The notes: generated by a model from the letters alone, not told the origin. Shown: positions 26,468 through 35,845, numbered from the stretch's first letter. The stretch is DNA of 64,000 nucleotides from Syntrophorhabdaceae bacterium (GCA_026415675.1 JAOAGQ010000060.1:23679-87678); one strand, 5' to 3'. A program made the numbers and translations.

Positions 26468-28849
26468 TTGAGAGTACCTTTGGAATGGTTACAGGAATTT
26501 ATACCCCTCGATATGGAACCCCAGGAGCTTGCAAAGAGACTTACAATGCGGGGTCTTGAGGTAGAAAACATCGAGGAGGCAGAATTCAGTTTTAAAAATG
26601 TAGTTGTGGGGAATGTCCTTACAGTAGAACCCCATCCACAGGCAGAACGCCTTAAAGTATGCAAGGTCGATATAGGGGAGAGGGCGATACCTGTGGTCTG
26701 TGGTGCGGAAAACGTTCAGGCAGGAAAAAAGGTGCCTGTAGCATTGATTGGGGCCTGCCTCGCCGGTGGCGCAATAATTGAGAAAAAAGAGATAAAAGGC
26801 ATAACCTCATACGGTATGCTCTGCTCAGAAAAAGAGCTCGGTTTGTCCGATGACCAAAGCGGTATCTTTATCTTAAACGGTGATGCAAGGCCAGGAGATA
26901 AACTTGAGACCGTTGAAAGCCTAAGGGATACCGTCTTTGAAATAAACGTACCTCCTAACAGGGGAGACTGCCTTTCCATATACGGTATCGCCCGGGAAGT
27001 GGCTGCCATTATGGATAAAAAAATCGAGCTCCCCTCCTTCGAATACGTAACAGATGGGGATGAGGGGGTCGAACATTTTATATCCCTCGATGTGAAAGAC
27101 CTGGATGCGTGTCCCCGATACGTTCTTTTGATGATAAAGGGGATTAAAGTAAATAAATCGCCTTACTGGATGAGAAGAAGGATAATAAAATGCGGTATGA
27201 GACCCATAAATTCGATCGTTGATGTCACGAACTATGTGATGCTCGAGTTAGGCCAACCTCTCCACGCCTTTGATTATGAAAAATTAAAGGAAAGAAGGAT
27301 CGAGGTCAAGGTTGCCGACTCTAATCTGACCTTCCGCACCCTGGATGGTCAGGAGAGGGGTCTTATCCCGGGAGACCTCCTTATATGCGACGGCCATGGC
27401 CCTGTAGCCATTGCAGGCATCATGGGAGGTGAGAACTCTGAGATAGGGGAGGACACAGAGACAGTTGCCCTTGAGAGCGCTTTTTTCAACCCTTTCTTTA
27501 TAAGAAGTACCGCAAGGAGACTCGGGATAAAATCGGAAGCCTCTTTGCGATTTGAGAAGGGTATAGATGTGGATACCGTTGAGTACGCTGGAAAGAGGGC
27601 GATATACCTCATGCATATGCTTTCGGGGGGCCATGTTCTCGATGGGAAAAAAGAGGCATTTAAAAAAGAGGAAAAAAAGAGAATTTTTGTGAAATACGGA
27701 AGGATAAACGATGTGCTGGGCATCATACTGAGCCCTGAGGAGATCGGAAGATTGCTCGCATCGATAGATATAAATGTGGTGGGGGAAGAAGATGAGGGGT
27801 TTATTGTATCCATCCCCAGTTTCAGGCACGATATAAACGAGTATATGGATGTGATCGAGGAGGTTGCAAGGCTACACGGATATGAACATATCCCGGCAAC
27901 CACACCTGTGACAAGCATACAACCTTTGATATCGAGTAAAAAAGACAGGTTCCTTTCAGAGACAAGGCAATACCTTTATTCGGCAGGATTCTACCAGGTG
28001 ATAAATTTTTCCTTTTTCAGTAGAAAAGACCTGGACAACTTTGTCATACCCGATGATGATGAGAGGCGCAAATGTGTCATGATCTTAAACCCTATATCGA
28101 AAGAGCTTGAGGCAACGAGGACCTTCATTGCCCAGGGTTTAATGAAGAACATAGCCTATAACCTGAACAGGGGCTCTAAGAACCTGAAACTCTTTGAAAT
28201 AGGGAAGATATTTATAGAAAGAGAGGAAGGACTCCCCTTGGAATACCACTCCCTCGCCCTTGCTATAACCGGAAGGGAGAGGGATTATTTCTGGAAGGGT
28301 TCCCCCCCTGAGTATGATTTTTTTGACCTAAAGGGGGTTATAGAAGGGTTACTTAGAATATTTAACCTCGATGTCGAATTTAGAAAAGGAACAGAGCCTT
28401 TTCTAAACAGCTCAGTAAGTGGGGATATACACCTCGGTGAAGAAAAGATAGGCTGGCTTGGGGAGGTAAAAGAGGGGGTCCTTAAGGCTTATGGAATAGA
28501 ACAAAGGGTGTACTGTGGGGAGTTGATGTTTGACAAGGTGATGAAAATGGGAAATTTAGAGAGAAAATATAATCCCATACCGAGATACCCCCATGTGATA
28601 AGGGACTTCTCTTTTTATATCGATGAGAGTATACCCGTTTCAAAAGTGATGGGAATGATAAAGGAGGTGTCCCCCTTCATTGTGTCCGTCGGTGTCTTCG
28701 ATATGTTCAGGAAGGAGAGAAGGAGCATCTCTTTTCGAGTCCTCTTCCAGTCCTACGAGGATACATTGAAAGATGAGGAGGTAAATAAGATACAAGATGA
28801 AATAGTGAAGAGGCTTACCGCTATCGATGGTATAGTTTTGAGGAGTTAA
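26468..28849 (+). CDS. pheT: Phenylalanyl-tRNA synthetase beta subunit
   Basis: A 793-residue protein with the full domain series: N-terminal B1 and EMAP-type RNA-binding domain (about 40-150, with VCGAENVQAGKKVPVALIGA), B3/B4 editing module (about 210-380), B5 helix-turn-helix, catalytic-like core, and C-terminal anticodon-binding fold (about 700-793, with YPHVIRDFSFYID at its start). The start is TTG 26468, with GAGG just upstream overlapping the end of pheS. Length is normal. Confidence 0.97.
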   Translation: MRVPLEWLQEFIPLDMEPQELAKRLTMRGLEVENIEEAEFSFKNVVVGNVLTVEPHPQAERLKVCKVDIGERAIPVVCGAENVQAGKKVPVALIGACLAGGAIIEKKEIKGITSYGMLCSEKELGLSDDQSGIFILNGDARPGDKLETVESLRDTVFEINVPPNRGDCLSIYGIAREVAAIMDKKIELPSFEYVTDGDEGVEHFISLDVKDLDACPRYVLLMIKGIKVNKSPYWMRRRIIKCGMRPINSIVDVTNYVMLELGQPLHAFDYEKLKERRIEVKVADSNLTFRTLDGQERGLIPGDLLICDGHGPVAIAGIMGGENSEIGEDTETVALESAFFNPFFIRSTARRLGIKSEASLRFEKGIDVDTVEYAGKRAIYLMHMLSGGHVLDGKKEAFKKEEKKRIFVKYGRINDVLGIILSPEEIGRLLASIDINVVGEEDEGFIVSIPSFRHDINEYMDVIEEVARLHGYEHIPATTPVTSIQPLISSKKDRFLSETRQYLYSAGFYQVINFSFFSRKDLDNFVIPDDDERRKCVMILNPISKELEATRTFIAQGLMKNIAYNLNRGSKNLKLFEIGKIFIEREEGLPLEYHSLALAITGRERDYFWKGSPPEYDFFDLKGVIEGLLRIFNLDVEFRKGTEPFLNSSVSGDIHLGEEKIGWLGEVKEGVLKAYGIEQRVYCGELMFDKVMKMGNLERKYNPIPRYPHVIRDFSFYIDESIPVSKVMGMIKEVSPFIVSVGVFDMFRKERRSISFRVLFQSYEDTLKDEEVNKIQDEIVKRLTAIDGIVLRS

Positions 28850-28922
28850 AACTTAGGAGTTAAGAACTTTGGGAGATAAAAATAATAGGATTTTGCGATA
28901 GAAATAAAGGAGGTTCACGTAT

Positions 28923-29207
28923 ATGACAAAATCAGAGATAGTTTCAAGTGTATATGAAAGGCTTGGCCTTTCCAAGAGAGAATGTGCCGACTTGGTGGAC
29001 GCATTTTTTGATATTATAAAGAAGACCCTTGCCAGTGGGGAGAATGTAAAGCTGTCCGGTTTTGGAAATTTTATAGTTAAAGAGAAGAGATCCAGAAGGG
29101 GGAGAAACCCGCAGACAGGGGAAGAGATAGAGATAAGCAAAAGAAAGGTTTTAAACTATAGATTGAGCCAGGTACTAAAGGACGAGATAAATAGAGACAT
29201 AAGATAA
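28923..29207 (+). CDS. ihfA: Integration host factor alpha / HU-family DNA-bending protein
   Basis: A 94-residue HU/IHF-family protein. The beta-arm contains the DNA-intercalating region KRSRRGRNPQTGEEIEI, and the dimer core has SGFGNFIVKEK. It bends DNA at specific sites to assist recombination, transcription and replication. Its place right after pheT, as in E. coli, supports the IHF-alpha assignment over HU. A strong AAGGAGGT precedes the ATG. Confidence 0.92.
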   Translation: MTKSEIVSSVYERLGLSKRECADLVDAFFDIIKKTLASGENVKLSGFGNFIVKEKRSRRGRNPQTGEEIEISKRKVLNYRLSQVLKDEINRDIR

Positions 29208-29209
29208 TC

Positions 29210-29521
29210 ATGATTCCTGATATCCCAGATAGGGTGTTTTACAGGATAAAGGAGGTCTGTAATATCACCGGCCTGAAACCCCATGTATTGCGCTACTGGG
29301 AACAGGAATTCAAAGATATAAAACCATTAAAGAGCACAAAGGGTCAGAGGCTGTATAAAAAGAAAGACCTCTACACTATCTTCACAATAAAAAGACTTCT
29401 ATATGAGAAAAAGTTTACCATCGATGGGGCAAAGAGATATATGGCGGAGAGGAAAAGCATAATAGAAGAGATAAAAGAGGAGCTTCGAGAGGTCGTAGAT
29501 ATGCTTAAAAAAGAGGTCTGA
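29210..29521 (+). CDS. MerR-type helix-turn-helix regulator, small
   Basis: A 103-residue protein made of a MerR winged helix (about 8-75). The sequence FYRIKEVCNITGLKPHVLRY followed by WEQEFKDIKPLKSTKGQRLY is typical of the short MerR-like protein that follows ihfA in many Deltaproteobacteria. The remaining helix is too short for a ligand domain. The regulated genes are unknown. It begins 2 bases after the ihfA stop. Confidence 0.88.
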   Translation: MIPDIPDRVFYRIKEVCNITGLKPHVLRYWEQEFKDIKPLKSTKGQRLYKKKDLYTIFTIKRLLYEKKFTIDGAKRYMAERKSIIEEIKEELREVVDMLKKEV

Positions 29522-29522
29522 G

Positions 29523-30143
29523 ATGAAAAAGATAGTCTTATTATTGGTTTTAATCCTTATGTTATGTTCCTGTGGAACAGGTGCAGTCTACGTGGCAAAG
29601 ACCGAGCAGGAGAGCTTTAAGACATACTATGAACATCCGGAACTGAAAAGACTCTACACGGAAAACGATGATACCTTAAGGGCCATATATAGGCGTTTAA
29701 GAGAAGGAGGTATAGACGTTTATAAAGAAGGTATAGGGTTCACCTATCTAACAAACACAAGGGGTGAGAGAATCCCCTATCTTATGGTAAATATAAGGCC
29801 AATGGAGATTGTATTTGATGTGAACAAAACAAACGGGGAAGGGAGGTTCGCGGTGGTTTTTCAGAGATACCTCCCAAGATATTTAAAACTCATGAAAAAA
29901 GAGGACCTTAGAATAGAAAAAATAGAAGGCCTTGAGTTTGGTGTATACTGGCCTGTAAGGGACTTTTCCCAATGCGATCAGTACGGGGGCTTTATCGAAT
30001 ATTTACACGTCTATTCAAAAAAGGAGGATGTTCGAGATTATCTCGATGATAGAATCGGTTTTAAAGAGTTGACAAAAAATTCAGAGGTCTATATCAGCCT
30101 CGATCTTCAACCTGCAAAATCTGTAATGCCTCTCTTCGATTAG
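29523..30143 (+). CDS. Predicted lipoprotein of unknown function
   Basis: A 206-residue protein with a lipoprotein signal: MKKIVLLLVLILMLCSCGTG, lipobox LCSC, predicted acylated cysteine at residue 17. The mature part is mixed alpha/beta with no recognised domain, with a pattern that includes GIGFTYLTNTRGERIPYLMV and VVFQRYLPRYLKLM. The gene starts 1 base after the MerR-like stop. It is probably periplasmic and membrane-anchored. I do not recognise the family. Confidence 0.7.
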   Translation: MKKIVLLLVLILMLCSCGTGAVYVAKTEQESFKTYYEHPELKRLYTENDDTLRAIYRRLREGGIDVYKEGIGFTYLTNTRGERIPYLMVNIRPMEIVFDVNKTNGEGRFAVVFQRYLPRYLKLMKKEDLRIEKIEGLEFGVYWPVRDFSQCDQYGGFIEYLHVYSKKEDVRDYLDDRIGFKELTKNSEVYISLDLQPAKSVMPLFD

Positions 30144-30186
30144 GGATTAAAAATGAACAAGAGAAAGGGTAGAACAGGGTAAAAGA

Positions 30187-32877
30187 TTGCTCGGCAGGTT
30201 TGGCAGACTCCTTATAATATCCCTTATTCTGATCTTTATACTCTTCGGGACAAAGGTTACATCCCTCTATGTCGATGGGCTCTTCTTTCAAGAGACAGGT
30301 TATTTTCATGTATTTACAAAGACACTGCTCACCAAAATCTTCGCAGCCCTTACCTTCGGTATCTCCTTCTTTCTCTTTATTTTTATAAACGGGGTGATTG
30401 CCTGCAGGGCATCCCTTCCCCCTGTCGATATAATACTGTTGAATAGAATAAGAATCCCCGTTGATCCGAAACGATTTCTCAATATTTTAAATCCCTTAAA
30501 TATTGTTATAGCCATATTAGGGGGGTTCTTGGGGCTATTTTTGGGGGGTCTCCTCTGGGAAGATGTCCTTACCTTTTTGAACTATAGGGAGACGGGGATA
30601 TTGGATCCTGTCTTTAACAGAGACTTAGGCTTTTATCTTTTCAGGCTCTTTATTTACCAATCCTTAAACCGTTATGGGGGGTTTATCCTTATCGTCACGC
30701 TTCTCCTTACCATATTTATCTACCTTGTTAGAGGGGGGATCATCCCCTTCGGGGATAGAATAACAAGTTCTAAAAAGGGGAAATACCATATATGTCTACT
30801 GATCTTCCTCTTTTTTATTAAAGTTGCCTTTGGATTCTATCTCGATAGGTTTGACACCCTATACAGTACCCATTCTGTAATTACAGGGGCGGGGTATTCC
30901 GATGTTTACGGACGACTCATCGTGTTAAATATCATGCCCATACTTACGATAATCGGGGGTTTTTTCTTCTGTTACGGTTTGTGGAAAGAAAACTGGAAAA
31001 AGGCCATCTATCTCGTGTTACTTCTCTTTTTAATATACTTTGCAGGGGTTATCGTATATCCGGCCCTTCTCCAAAACTTTAAGGTCTCCCCGAACGAACA
31101 GGCCCTTGAAGAGCCTTTCATCAAAAAACATATTGAGATGACGAGATACGGGTATAACCTTGATAAAGTCCATGTGGTTCCCTTTGAGGTGTCTTTCAAC
31201 CTTACAGGGGAAGAGATAAAGAAAAATGATGCAACGATAAAGAACATAAGACTTTGGGACGAAGCCCCCCTCTTGAAGACCTACGGACAGCTTCAGCAGA
31301 TCAGGACCTATTACAGGTTCCATAGTGTTGACAACGACCGATACACGATCAATGGGGAGTATAGACAGGTGATGTTATCGGCAAGGGAGCTATCCTATGA
31401 TGACCTCCCCAGTAAATCGTGGATCAACGAAAGGCTCGTCTTCACCCATGGAAACGGTATCGTTATGGGTCATGTGAGTAAGATCTCAAGGGAAGGTCTC
31501 CCTGAATTTATCGTAAAAGACATCCCCCCATCCCAAAAAGAGGGGATACACATAAAGACCCCTGAACTCTACTACGGGGAGAGGACAAACGATTATGTGA
31601 TTGTAAATACTAAAGTTCCCGAATTCAGCTATCCCACAACGGAAGGGAATATATATACCTCATATAAGGGTACGGGGGGTATAAAACTGGACTCATTCAT
31701 GAAGAAGGCGTTATTTGCTTTCCACTTCAGAACCGCAAAGATTTTACTTTCCGGAGAAATAAGGGATGAAAGCAGGATCATCTATTACAGGAATATCGTT
31801 CAGAGGGCACAGAAGATCGCCCCATTCCTATACTACGATTCAGACCCCTACATAGTTGCCTTAAGTGACGGTAAACTCTACTGGATTATAGATGCTTACA
31901 CCACCTCCACCCACATGCCGTACTCAAAACCGTTAAAAAACAGGGTCAACTATATGAGAAATTCTGTAAAGGTTGTGGTAGATGCATACAGTGGTAAGAT
32001 GACCTTCTATCTTTACGATGCCGACGACACAGTGGCAAAGGTATACGGATCCATCTTTCCAGGACTTTTAAAACCTGCTTATGAGATGCCCGATGAGTTA
32101 AGAAGACACATTCGCTACCCCCTTGACTTCTTTAAGGTTCAGACATCCCTTTATGCGATTTACCATATGGACGACCCGAAGGTCTTTTATAACAAGGAAG
32201 ACCTGTGGGAGATCCCGAGAAGGGGCGACAGACCCATGGAACCCTACTACCTTATCATGAAACTTCCTGATGAGAAAAAGGAAGAGTATGTCGTCCTTAT
32301 GCCCTATACGCCATCGAAAAGAGACAATCTCGCCGCATGGTTTGCTGCGAGATGTGATGAACCCAATTATGGTAAACTCATCGTCTATACCTTCCCGAGG
32401 GACAGGCTCGTCTTCGGGCCGAGACAGATCGATGCAAGGATAGACCAGGATTCGTACATATCCCAGCAGCTCACACTATGGGGTCAGAGGGGTTCCCAGG
32501 TGATAAGAGGAAGCCTCCTGATCATACCGATCGAGAAATCCCTTCTGTATATACAACCTTTATACCTTGCCGCTGAGGATAAAGGGGGACTTCCAGAGTT
32601 GAGGAGGGTTATTATGGCCTATGAGAACCATCTCGTCATGGAGGAAAACCTTGAGCAATGTCTTTCAAGTCTTTTTGGAAGGGGTAAGTCAGGTCCTCCT
32701 GAGAGATTATCGTTCGACAGGGATAAGACAAAGAAGACCTCCCAGAAAGAGCTCGCAAAAGAGGCCCTCAATCTGTACGAGAAGGCAAAGGATCTTTTAA
32801 GACAAGGGGATTTCGGGGGATATGGGGATTACATAAAAAGACTTGAACAGATTTTAAAAGAGATGGCGTCAAATTAA
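30187..32877 (+). CDS. UPF0182 family large membrane protein
   Basis: An 896-residue protein. The first 290 residues contain about seven transmembrane helices, and the rest is a large extracytoplasmic region. Diagnostic UPF0182 segments are YTINGEYRQVMLSARELSY, WINERLVFTHGNGIVMG, SPGL-like ELYYGERTNDYVIVNTK and DEPNYGKLIVYTFPRDRLVFG. The C-terminal 60 residues form a charged coiled-coil-like tail with EALNLYEKAKDLLRQGDF. Function is unknown. The start is TTG 30187; the next in-frame alternatives would cut into the first helix. It lies between a lipoprotein and an outer-membrane protein gene, a small envelope group. Confidence 0.9.
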   Translation: MLGRFGRLLIISLILIFILFGTKVTSLYVDGLFFQETGYFHVFTKTLLTKIFAALTFGISFFLFIFINGVIACRASLPPVDIILLNRIRIPVDPKRFLNILNPLNIVIAILGGFLGLFLGGLLWEDVLTFLNYRETGILDPVFNRDLGFYLFRLFIYQSLNRYGGFILIVTLLLTIFIYLVRGGIIPFGDRITSSKKGKYHICLLIFLFFIKVAFGFYLDRFDTLYSTHSVITGAGYSDVYGRLIVLNIMPILTIIGGFFFCYGLWKENWKKAIYLVLLLFLIYFAGVIVYPALLQNFKVSPNEQALEEPFIKKHIEMTRYGYNLDKVHVVPFEVSFNLTGEEIKKNDATIKNIRLWDEAPLLKTYGQLQQIRTYYRFHSVDNDRYTINGEYRQVMLSARELSYDDLPSKSWINERLVFTHGNGIVMGHVSKISREGLPEFIVKDIPPSQKEGIHIKTPELYYGERTNDYVIVNTKVPEFSYPTTEGNIYTSYKGTGGIKLDSFMKKALFAFHFRTAKILLSGEIRDESRIIYYRNIVQRAQKIAPFLYYDSDPYIVALSDGKLYWIIDAYTTSTHMPYSKPLKNRVNYMRNSVKVVVDAYSGKMTFYLYDADDTVAKVYGSIFPGLLKPAYEMPDELRRHIRYPLDFFKVQTSLYAIYHMDDPKVFYNKEDLWEIPRRGDRPMEPYYLIMKLPDEKKEEYVVLMPYTPSKRDNLAAWFAARCDEPNYGKLIVYTFPRDRLVFGPRQIDARIDQDSYISQQLTLWGQRGSQVIRGSLLIIPIEKSLLYIQPLYLAAEDKGGLPELRRVIMAYENHLVMEENLEQCLSSLFGRGKSGPPERLSFDRDKTKKTSQKELAKEALNLYEKAKDLLRQGDFGGYGDYIKRLEQILKEMASN

Positions 32878-32895
32878 AACATAGGGAGAAGTTCG

Positions 32896-33510
32896 ATGAG
32901 GAAAACCATTTTTTATGCTATCGGGCTTTTGATATCTTTCCTATCGATAACTCAAGTCTTTGCCCAGTTATCGGGTCAATTCCAATCAGAGGAGATTTCC
33001 TGTGGTAAAGAAGATGTCTGTGAAAAAAAAGGGAGCTTTTACGAACTGAAGACATATGAGAACAGCCTTTCCGCGGGCTATGGCTTTGGCATATTTAACT
33101 ACGGGTTGACGAATAAGATAAAGGGTGGTCACTATGAGTTCTACCAGGTCACCTTAAGACATGAAAGGCCATTATACAGAGGTTTTTACCTTCTTATAGA
33201 CCCTTATGTCTCGTATATAAGGAATCCTGTAGAAGGTTTGGATATCGCCTTCGGCCTTTCCGGGAGATACTATTTTAATCAGGAAAAGAAGAACTCTTTT
33301 TTCCTTGACCTCGGTGTAGGGGCCTTATATTCGACTTTACAGTATAAAGAGCAGTCAAACCATGAATTCTTCCTAATCCAGGGCGGAATAGGATATAGGT
33401 GGGATAGATTTTTTATCGAAAACAGGTTGAGACACTACTCAAACGGATATACCGCCACAAAAAACTGGGCGATCCACTCGAATATCATAAGTGTCGGTTT
33501 CTATTTCTAA
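32896..33510 (+). CDS. PagL-like outer-membrane acyloxyacyl hydrolase
   Basis: A 204-residue beta-barrel protein with a signal peptide cleaved near VFAQLSG. It shows alternating amphipathic strands and ends in the aromatic VGFYF typical of barrel insertion. The C-terminal RLRHYSNGYTATKN segment corresponds to the PagL catalytic H-X-S-N motif; PagL removes the 3-O-acyl chain of lipid A. The glutamate that completes the triad 12 residues after the serine in Pseudomonas PagL is not at that spacing here (a histidine is), so catalysis is uncertain. It converges with the GlcD-type gene, overlapping 4 bases tail to tail. Confidence 0.72.
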   Translation: MRKTIFYAIGLLISFLSITQVFAQLSGQFQSEEISCGKEDVCEKKGSFYELKTYENSLSAGYGFGIFNYGLTNKIKGGHYEFYQVTLRHERPLYRGFYLLIDPYVSYIRNPVEGLDIAFGLSGRYYFNQEKKNSFFLDLGVGALYSTLQYKEQSNHEFFLIQGGIGYRWDRFFIENRLRHYSNGYTATKNWAIHSNIISVGFYF

Positions 33511-34904
33511 TCGAATATTTTGCCGGGATTTAGTATCCCCTTCGGGTCAAAACTCTTCTTTATCCCTTTTAGTATTTCAATCTGCCTGTCCGAATAATCC
33601 ATAGAGAGATAGGGTTTTCTCGTAACGCCGATGCCGTGTTCGGCGGTAATCTTCCCTCCCATCTCAAGGGTCTTTCTATATAGTCTTTTGCTCGCTTCAG
33701 GTAGTTTTATTCTCCACTGTTCCATGTCCATATCATCTCTCTTGAAATAAAGGACATGGACATTTCCATCCCCGGCATGGCCTACACAGACAGGGTCTAT
33801 ATCAAAACTAAGGGCTATCTCTTCCGCCGCCTTTACAAGGCTTGCAACAGAACTTCTTGGTGCAACCACATCCATCGTCTCATAGGGTATACCTATCCTG
33901 TTTGCCGCCTCAAAAATACAGCGTCTTGCCTCCCATAACCTGTTCTGGGCCTCAGGCTCCCTTGCAACGAGGAGGTCCCATGCACCGTACCTCTCAAAAA
34001 TATCCCCAACCACCTCCATTGAACGTTCAAACTCCTCCTCTTTGTTTCCGTCGAGTTGAACAAGGATGTGTGCCTTTGCATTGTTGAAGCTGACCTTTTT
34101 ATTTAAATATCTTTCGGCAAGACGTATGGCAGGGTTATCCATGAACTCGATCGCAGTAGGAACGATCTTTTCCTTTATTATCGCGGAGACCGCCTCAGCG
34201 GCCGGTTCAAGGGCATCAAATGGTGCGAGGAGGTCTACCTTCATCTTCGGTTTAGGGATCAAACGGAGGATGATCTTTGTGACAATAGCCAGGGTCCCTT
34301 CAGACCCTACGAGAAGCTGGGTAAGATTATAACCCGTCACATCCTTGACCACCTTGCCCCCGGTCTTTATTATCTCCCCTGTGGGCAAAACGGCTTCAAG
34401 ACCGGAGATATAATCCTTTGTTGTGCCGTAACGAACCGCCCTTGGCCCCCCTGCCCCCTCCGCAACATTACCCCCTATGCTACAGCTATCCTTACTCGCA
34501 GGGTCGGGGGGATAGAAACACCCCTCTAACTCTACCAGTCTATGTATTTCACTCGTTACCATGCCAGGTTCTACAACAGCCATAAGGTTTCTGTCGTCTA
34601 TTTCAAGCATGGTGTCCATTCTTTCCATGGAGAGGACTATCCCACCCTTAACCGGAACAGAACCTCCGCTCAAAGATGTACCGAGGCCCCTGGGGGTTAC
34701 GGGAATTGAATGGTCATTTGCGAGGATGAGGATTTGGGAGATCTCCTCCGGGGAACGCACCCTGACGACCAGATCAGGGTATGACTGAAGCCCTATCGTT
34801 TCGTCTTTACTGTACTTTTCGAGGGAGAGGTTATCTTGAAGGACGTGATTTTCCCCAACGATACCCTTTATCCTTTCGATTATATCCTGAGATATTTTTC
34901 CCAT
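33507..34904 (-). CDS. FAD-linked oxidase, GlcD/D-lactate dehydrogenase family
   Basis: A 465-residue flavoprotein of the VAO type. The FAD-binding domain (about 35-215) includes TPRGLGTSLSGG, CSIGGNVAEGAGGPRAVRYG and GGKVVKDVTGYNLTQLLVGS. The C-terminal substrate domain ends GKITAEHGIGVTRKPYL and FDPKGILNPGKIFD. Such enzymes oxidise glycolate, D-lactate or 2-hydroxyglutarate and pass electrons to an iron-sulfur partner; none is encoded next door. I use ATG 34904; a TTG two codons upstream (34910) is also possible. No clear ribosome-binding site precedes either. Confidence 0.88.
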   Translation of the reverse strand: MGKISQDIIERIKGIVGENHVLQDNLSLEKYSKDETIGLQSYPDLVVRVRSPEEISQILILANDHSIPVTPRGLGTSLSGGSVPVKGGIVLSMERMDTMLEIDDRNLMAVVEPGMVTSEIHRLVELEGCFYPPDPASKDSCSIGGNVAEGAGGPRAVRYGTTKDYISGLEAVLPTGEIIKTGGKVVKDVTGYNLTQLLVGSEGTLAIVTKIILRLIPKPKMKVDLLAPFDALEPAAEAVSAIIKEKIVPTAIEFMDNPAIRLAERYLNKKVSFNNAKAHILVQLDGNKEEEFERSMEVVGDIFERYGAWDLLVAREPEAQNRLWEARRCIFEAANRIGIPYETMDVVAPRSSVASLVKAAEEIALSFDIDPVCVGHAGDGNVHVLYFKRDDMDMEQWRIKLPEASKRLYRKTLEMGGKITAEHGIGVTRKPYLSMDYSDRQIEILKGIKKSFDPKGILNPGKIFD

Positions 34905-34922
34905 CGACAAATATTATTAAAC

Positions 34923-34989
34923 TGAACTGCTAAAAAGTTCAAGACAAAATATGAAAACCTGTACAATATATCAACCTACTTACATCATG
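34923..34989 (-). promoter_or_regulatory. Candidate promoter and operator for the GlcD-type gene
   Basis: On the minus strand TTGATA, 17 bases and TATTTT make a fair promoter. Closer to the gene, TTGAAC, 17 bases and TAATAA is an alternative that would leave almost no leader. The inverted repeat TGAACT-7-AGTTCA (34923-34928, 34936-34941) lies between them and may be an operator. Its half-sites resemble those at the IclR promoter near 62760, though the spacing differs. Confidence 0.35.
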
Positions 34990-35025
34990 GAAAGGCATAC
35001 ATATGCTAAATTGCAACCTTTTACC

Positions 35026-35054
35026 TTGACTTTGGGAGAGTTTTCTACTATATT
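35026..35054 (+). promoter_or_regulatory. rplC: Strong candidate promoter for rplC
   Basis: TTGACT (35026-35031), exactly 17 bases, TATATT (35049-35054). Predicted transcription starts near 35061, leaving about 19 leader bases with GGAGGT (35069-35074) five bases before the ATG. This gives rplC its own transcription unit, divergent from the GlcD-type gene. Confidence 0.65.
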
Positions 35055-35079
35055 TTTACGCATTTTTGGAGGTGCGAAG

Positions 35080-35730
35080 ATGGGAATTGGTTTACTTGGA
35101 AAGAAATTGGGTATGACCCAGATTTTTAATGAAGATGGGACTATTGTGCCGGTTACGGTCATAAAGGTCGGGCCCTGTAAGGTTACCCAGAAGAAGAATG
35201 TTGAAAAAGATGGTTATAATGCCATTCAGGTGGGTTTTGACGAGATCACAAAGGTTAAAAATGTAAATAAACCCCTGAAAGGACATTTCGATAAGGCCGG
35301 AACAAGCCCTATGGCCTTTGTTAAAGAATTCAGGGTTACCGATGAAGAGATGGAACAGTACGAAACGGGCAACGAAATACCGATGGAACTATTCAATATA
35401 GGAGACTTTGTGGATGTAACAGGAACATCCAAAGGTAAAGGTTTTGCAGGCGTGGTAAAGAGGCATGGTTTTAAAGGTGCCCCTGCATCCCATGGAACGC
35501 ACGAATATTTTAGACACGGCGGTTCTATAGGTCAAAATATGACCCCTGGAAGAACCTTTAAGGGTATGAAGATGCCAGGACACATGGGGAATAAAAGGGT
35601 AACGGTACAGAACCTTAAAGTTGTGGATATAAGAGGAGATATGAATATCCTTATGGTGGAAGGGGCTGTTCCAGGGCCGACCAATGGTTATCTGATCATT
35701 AAAAAGGCGGTAAAGAAGCTGGGTAAATAG
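35080..35730 (+). CDS. rplC: 50S ribosomal protein L3, outside its usual operon
   Basis: A complete 216-residue L3. The N terminus MGIGLLGKKLGMTQIFNEDG and the long extended loop with GHGF-like RHGFKGAPASHGTHEYFRHG and MPGHMGNKRVTVQNLKVV are characteristic. L3 is an early assembly protein near the peptidyl-transferase centre. The ATG at 35080 is chosen because GGAGGT lies just upstream; a longer frame to 34951 has a non-L3 N terminus. Normally rplC sits between rpsJ and rplD in the S10 operon. Here neither neighbour is ribosomal, so this is a relocated or second copy. Confidence 0.95.
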   Translation: MGIGLLGKKLGMTQIFNEDGTIVPVTVIKVGPCKVTQKKNVEKDGYNAIQVGFDEITKVKNVNKPLKGHFDKAGTSPMAFVKEFRVTDEEMEQYETGNEIPMELFNIGDFVDVTGTSKGKGFAGVVKRHGFKGAPASHGTHEYFRHGGSIGQNMTPGRTFKGMKMPGHMGNKRVTVQNLKVVDIRGDMNILMVEGAVPGPTNGYLIIKKAVKKLGK

Positions 35731-35810
35731 CTACACCATTTACTTCAAGCTAAAGATAAATTTTCAATAACTCGAATCAAATCTCTGGTTTTTTTCTGGA
35801 TGGGTTTTTA

Positions 35811-35839
35811 TTGACAGGGGATTTTGTAACATATAGATT
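35811..35839 (+). promoter_or_regulatory. queD: Candidate promoter for queD, implying a leaderless transcript
   Basis: TTGACA (35811-35816), 17 bases, TAGATT (35834-35839). Standard spacing puts the transcription start at about 35846, the A of the queD ATG. No Shine-Dalgarno sequence precedes that ATG. Confidence 0.5.
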
Positions 35840-35845
35840 ATTCTT

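Noticed and set aside
34951..35079. N-terminal extension of rplC from 34951
   Set aside because: The extra residues are not L3-like and the segment contains the promoter; GGAGGT supports ATG 35080.
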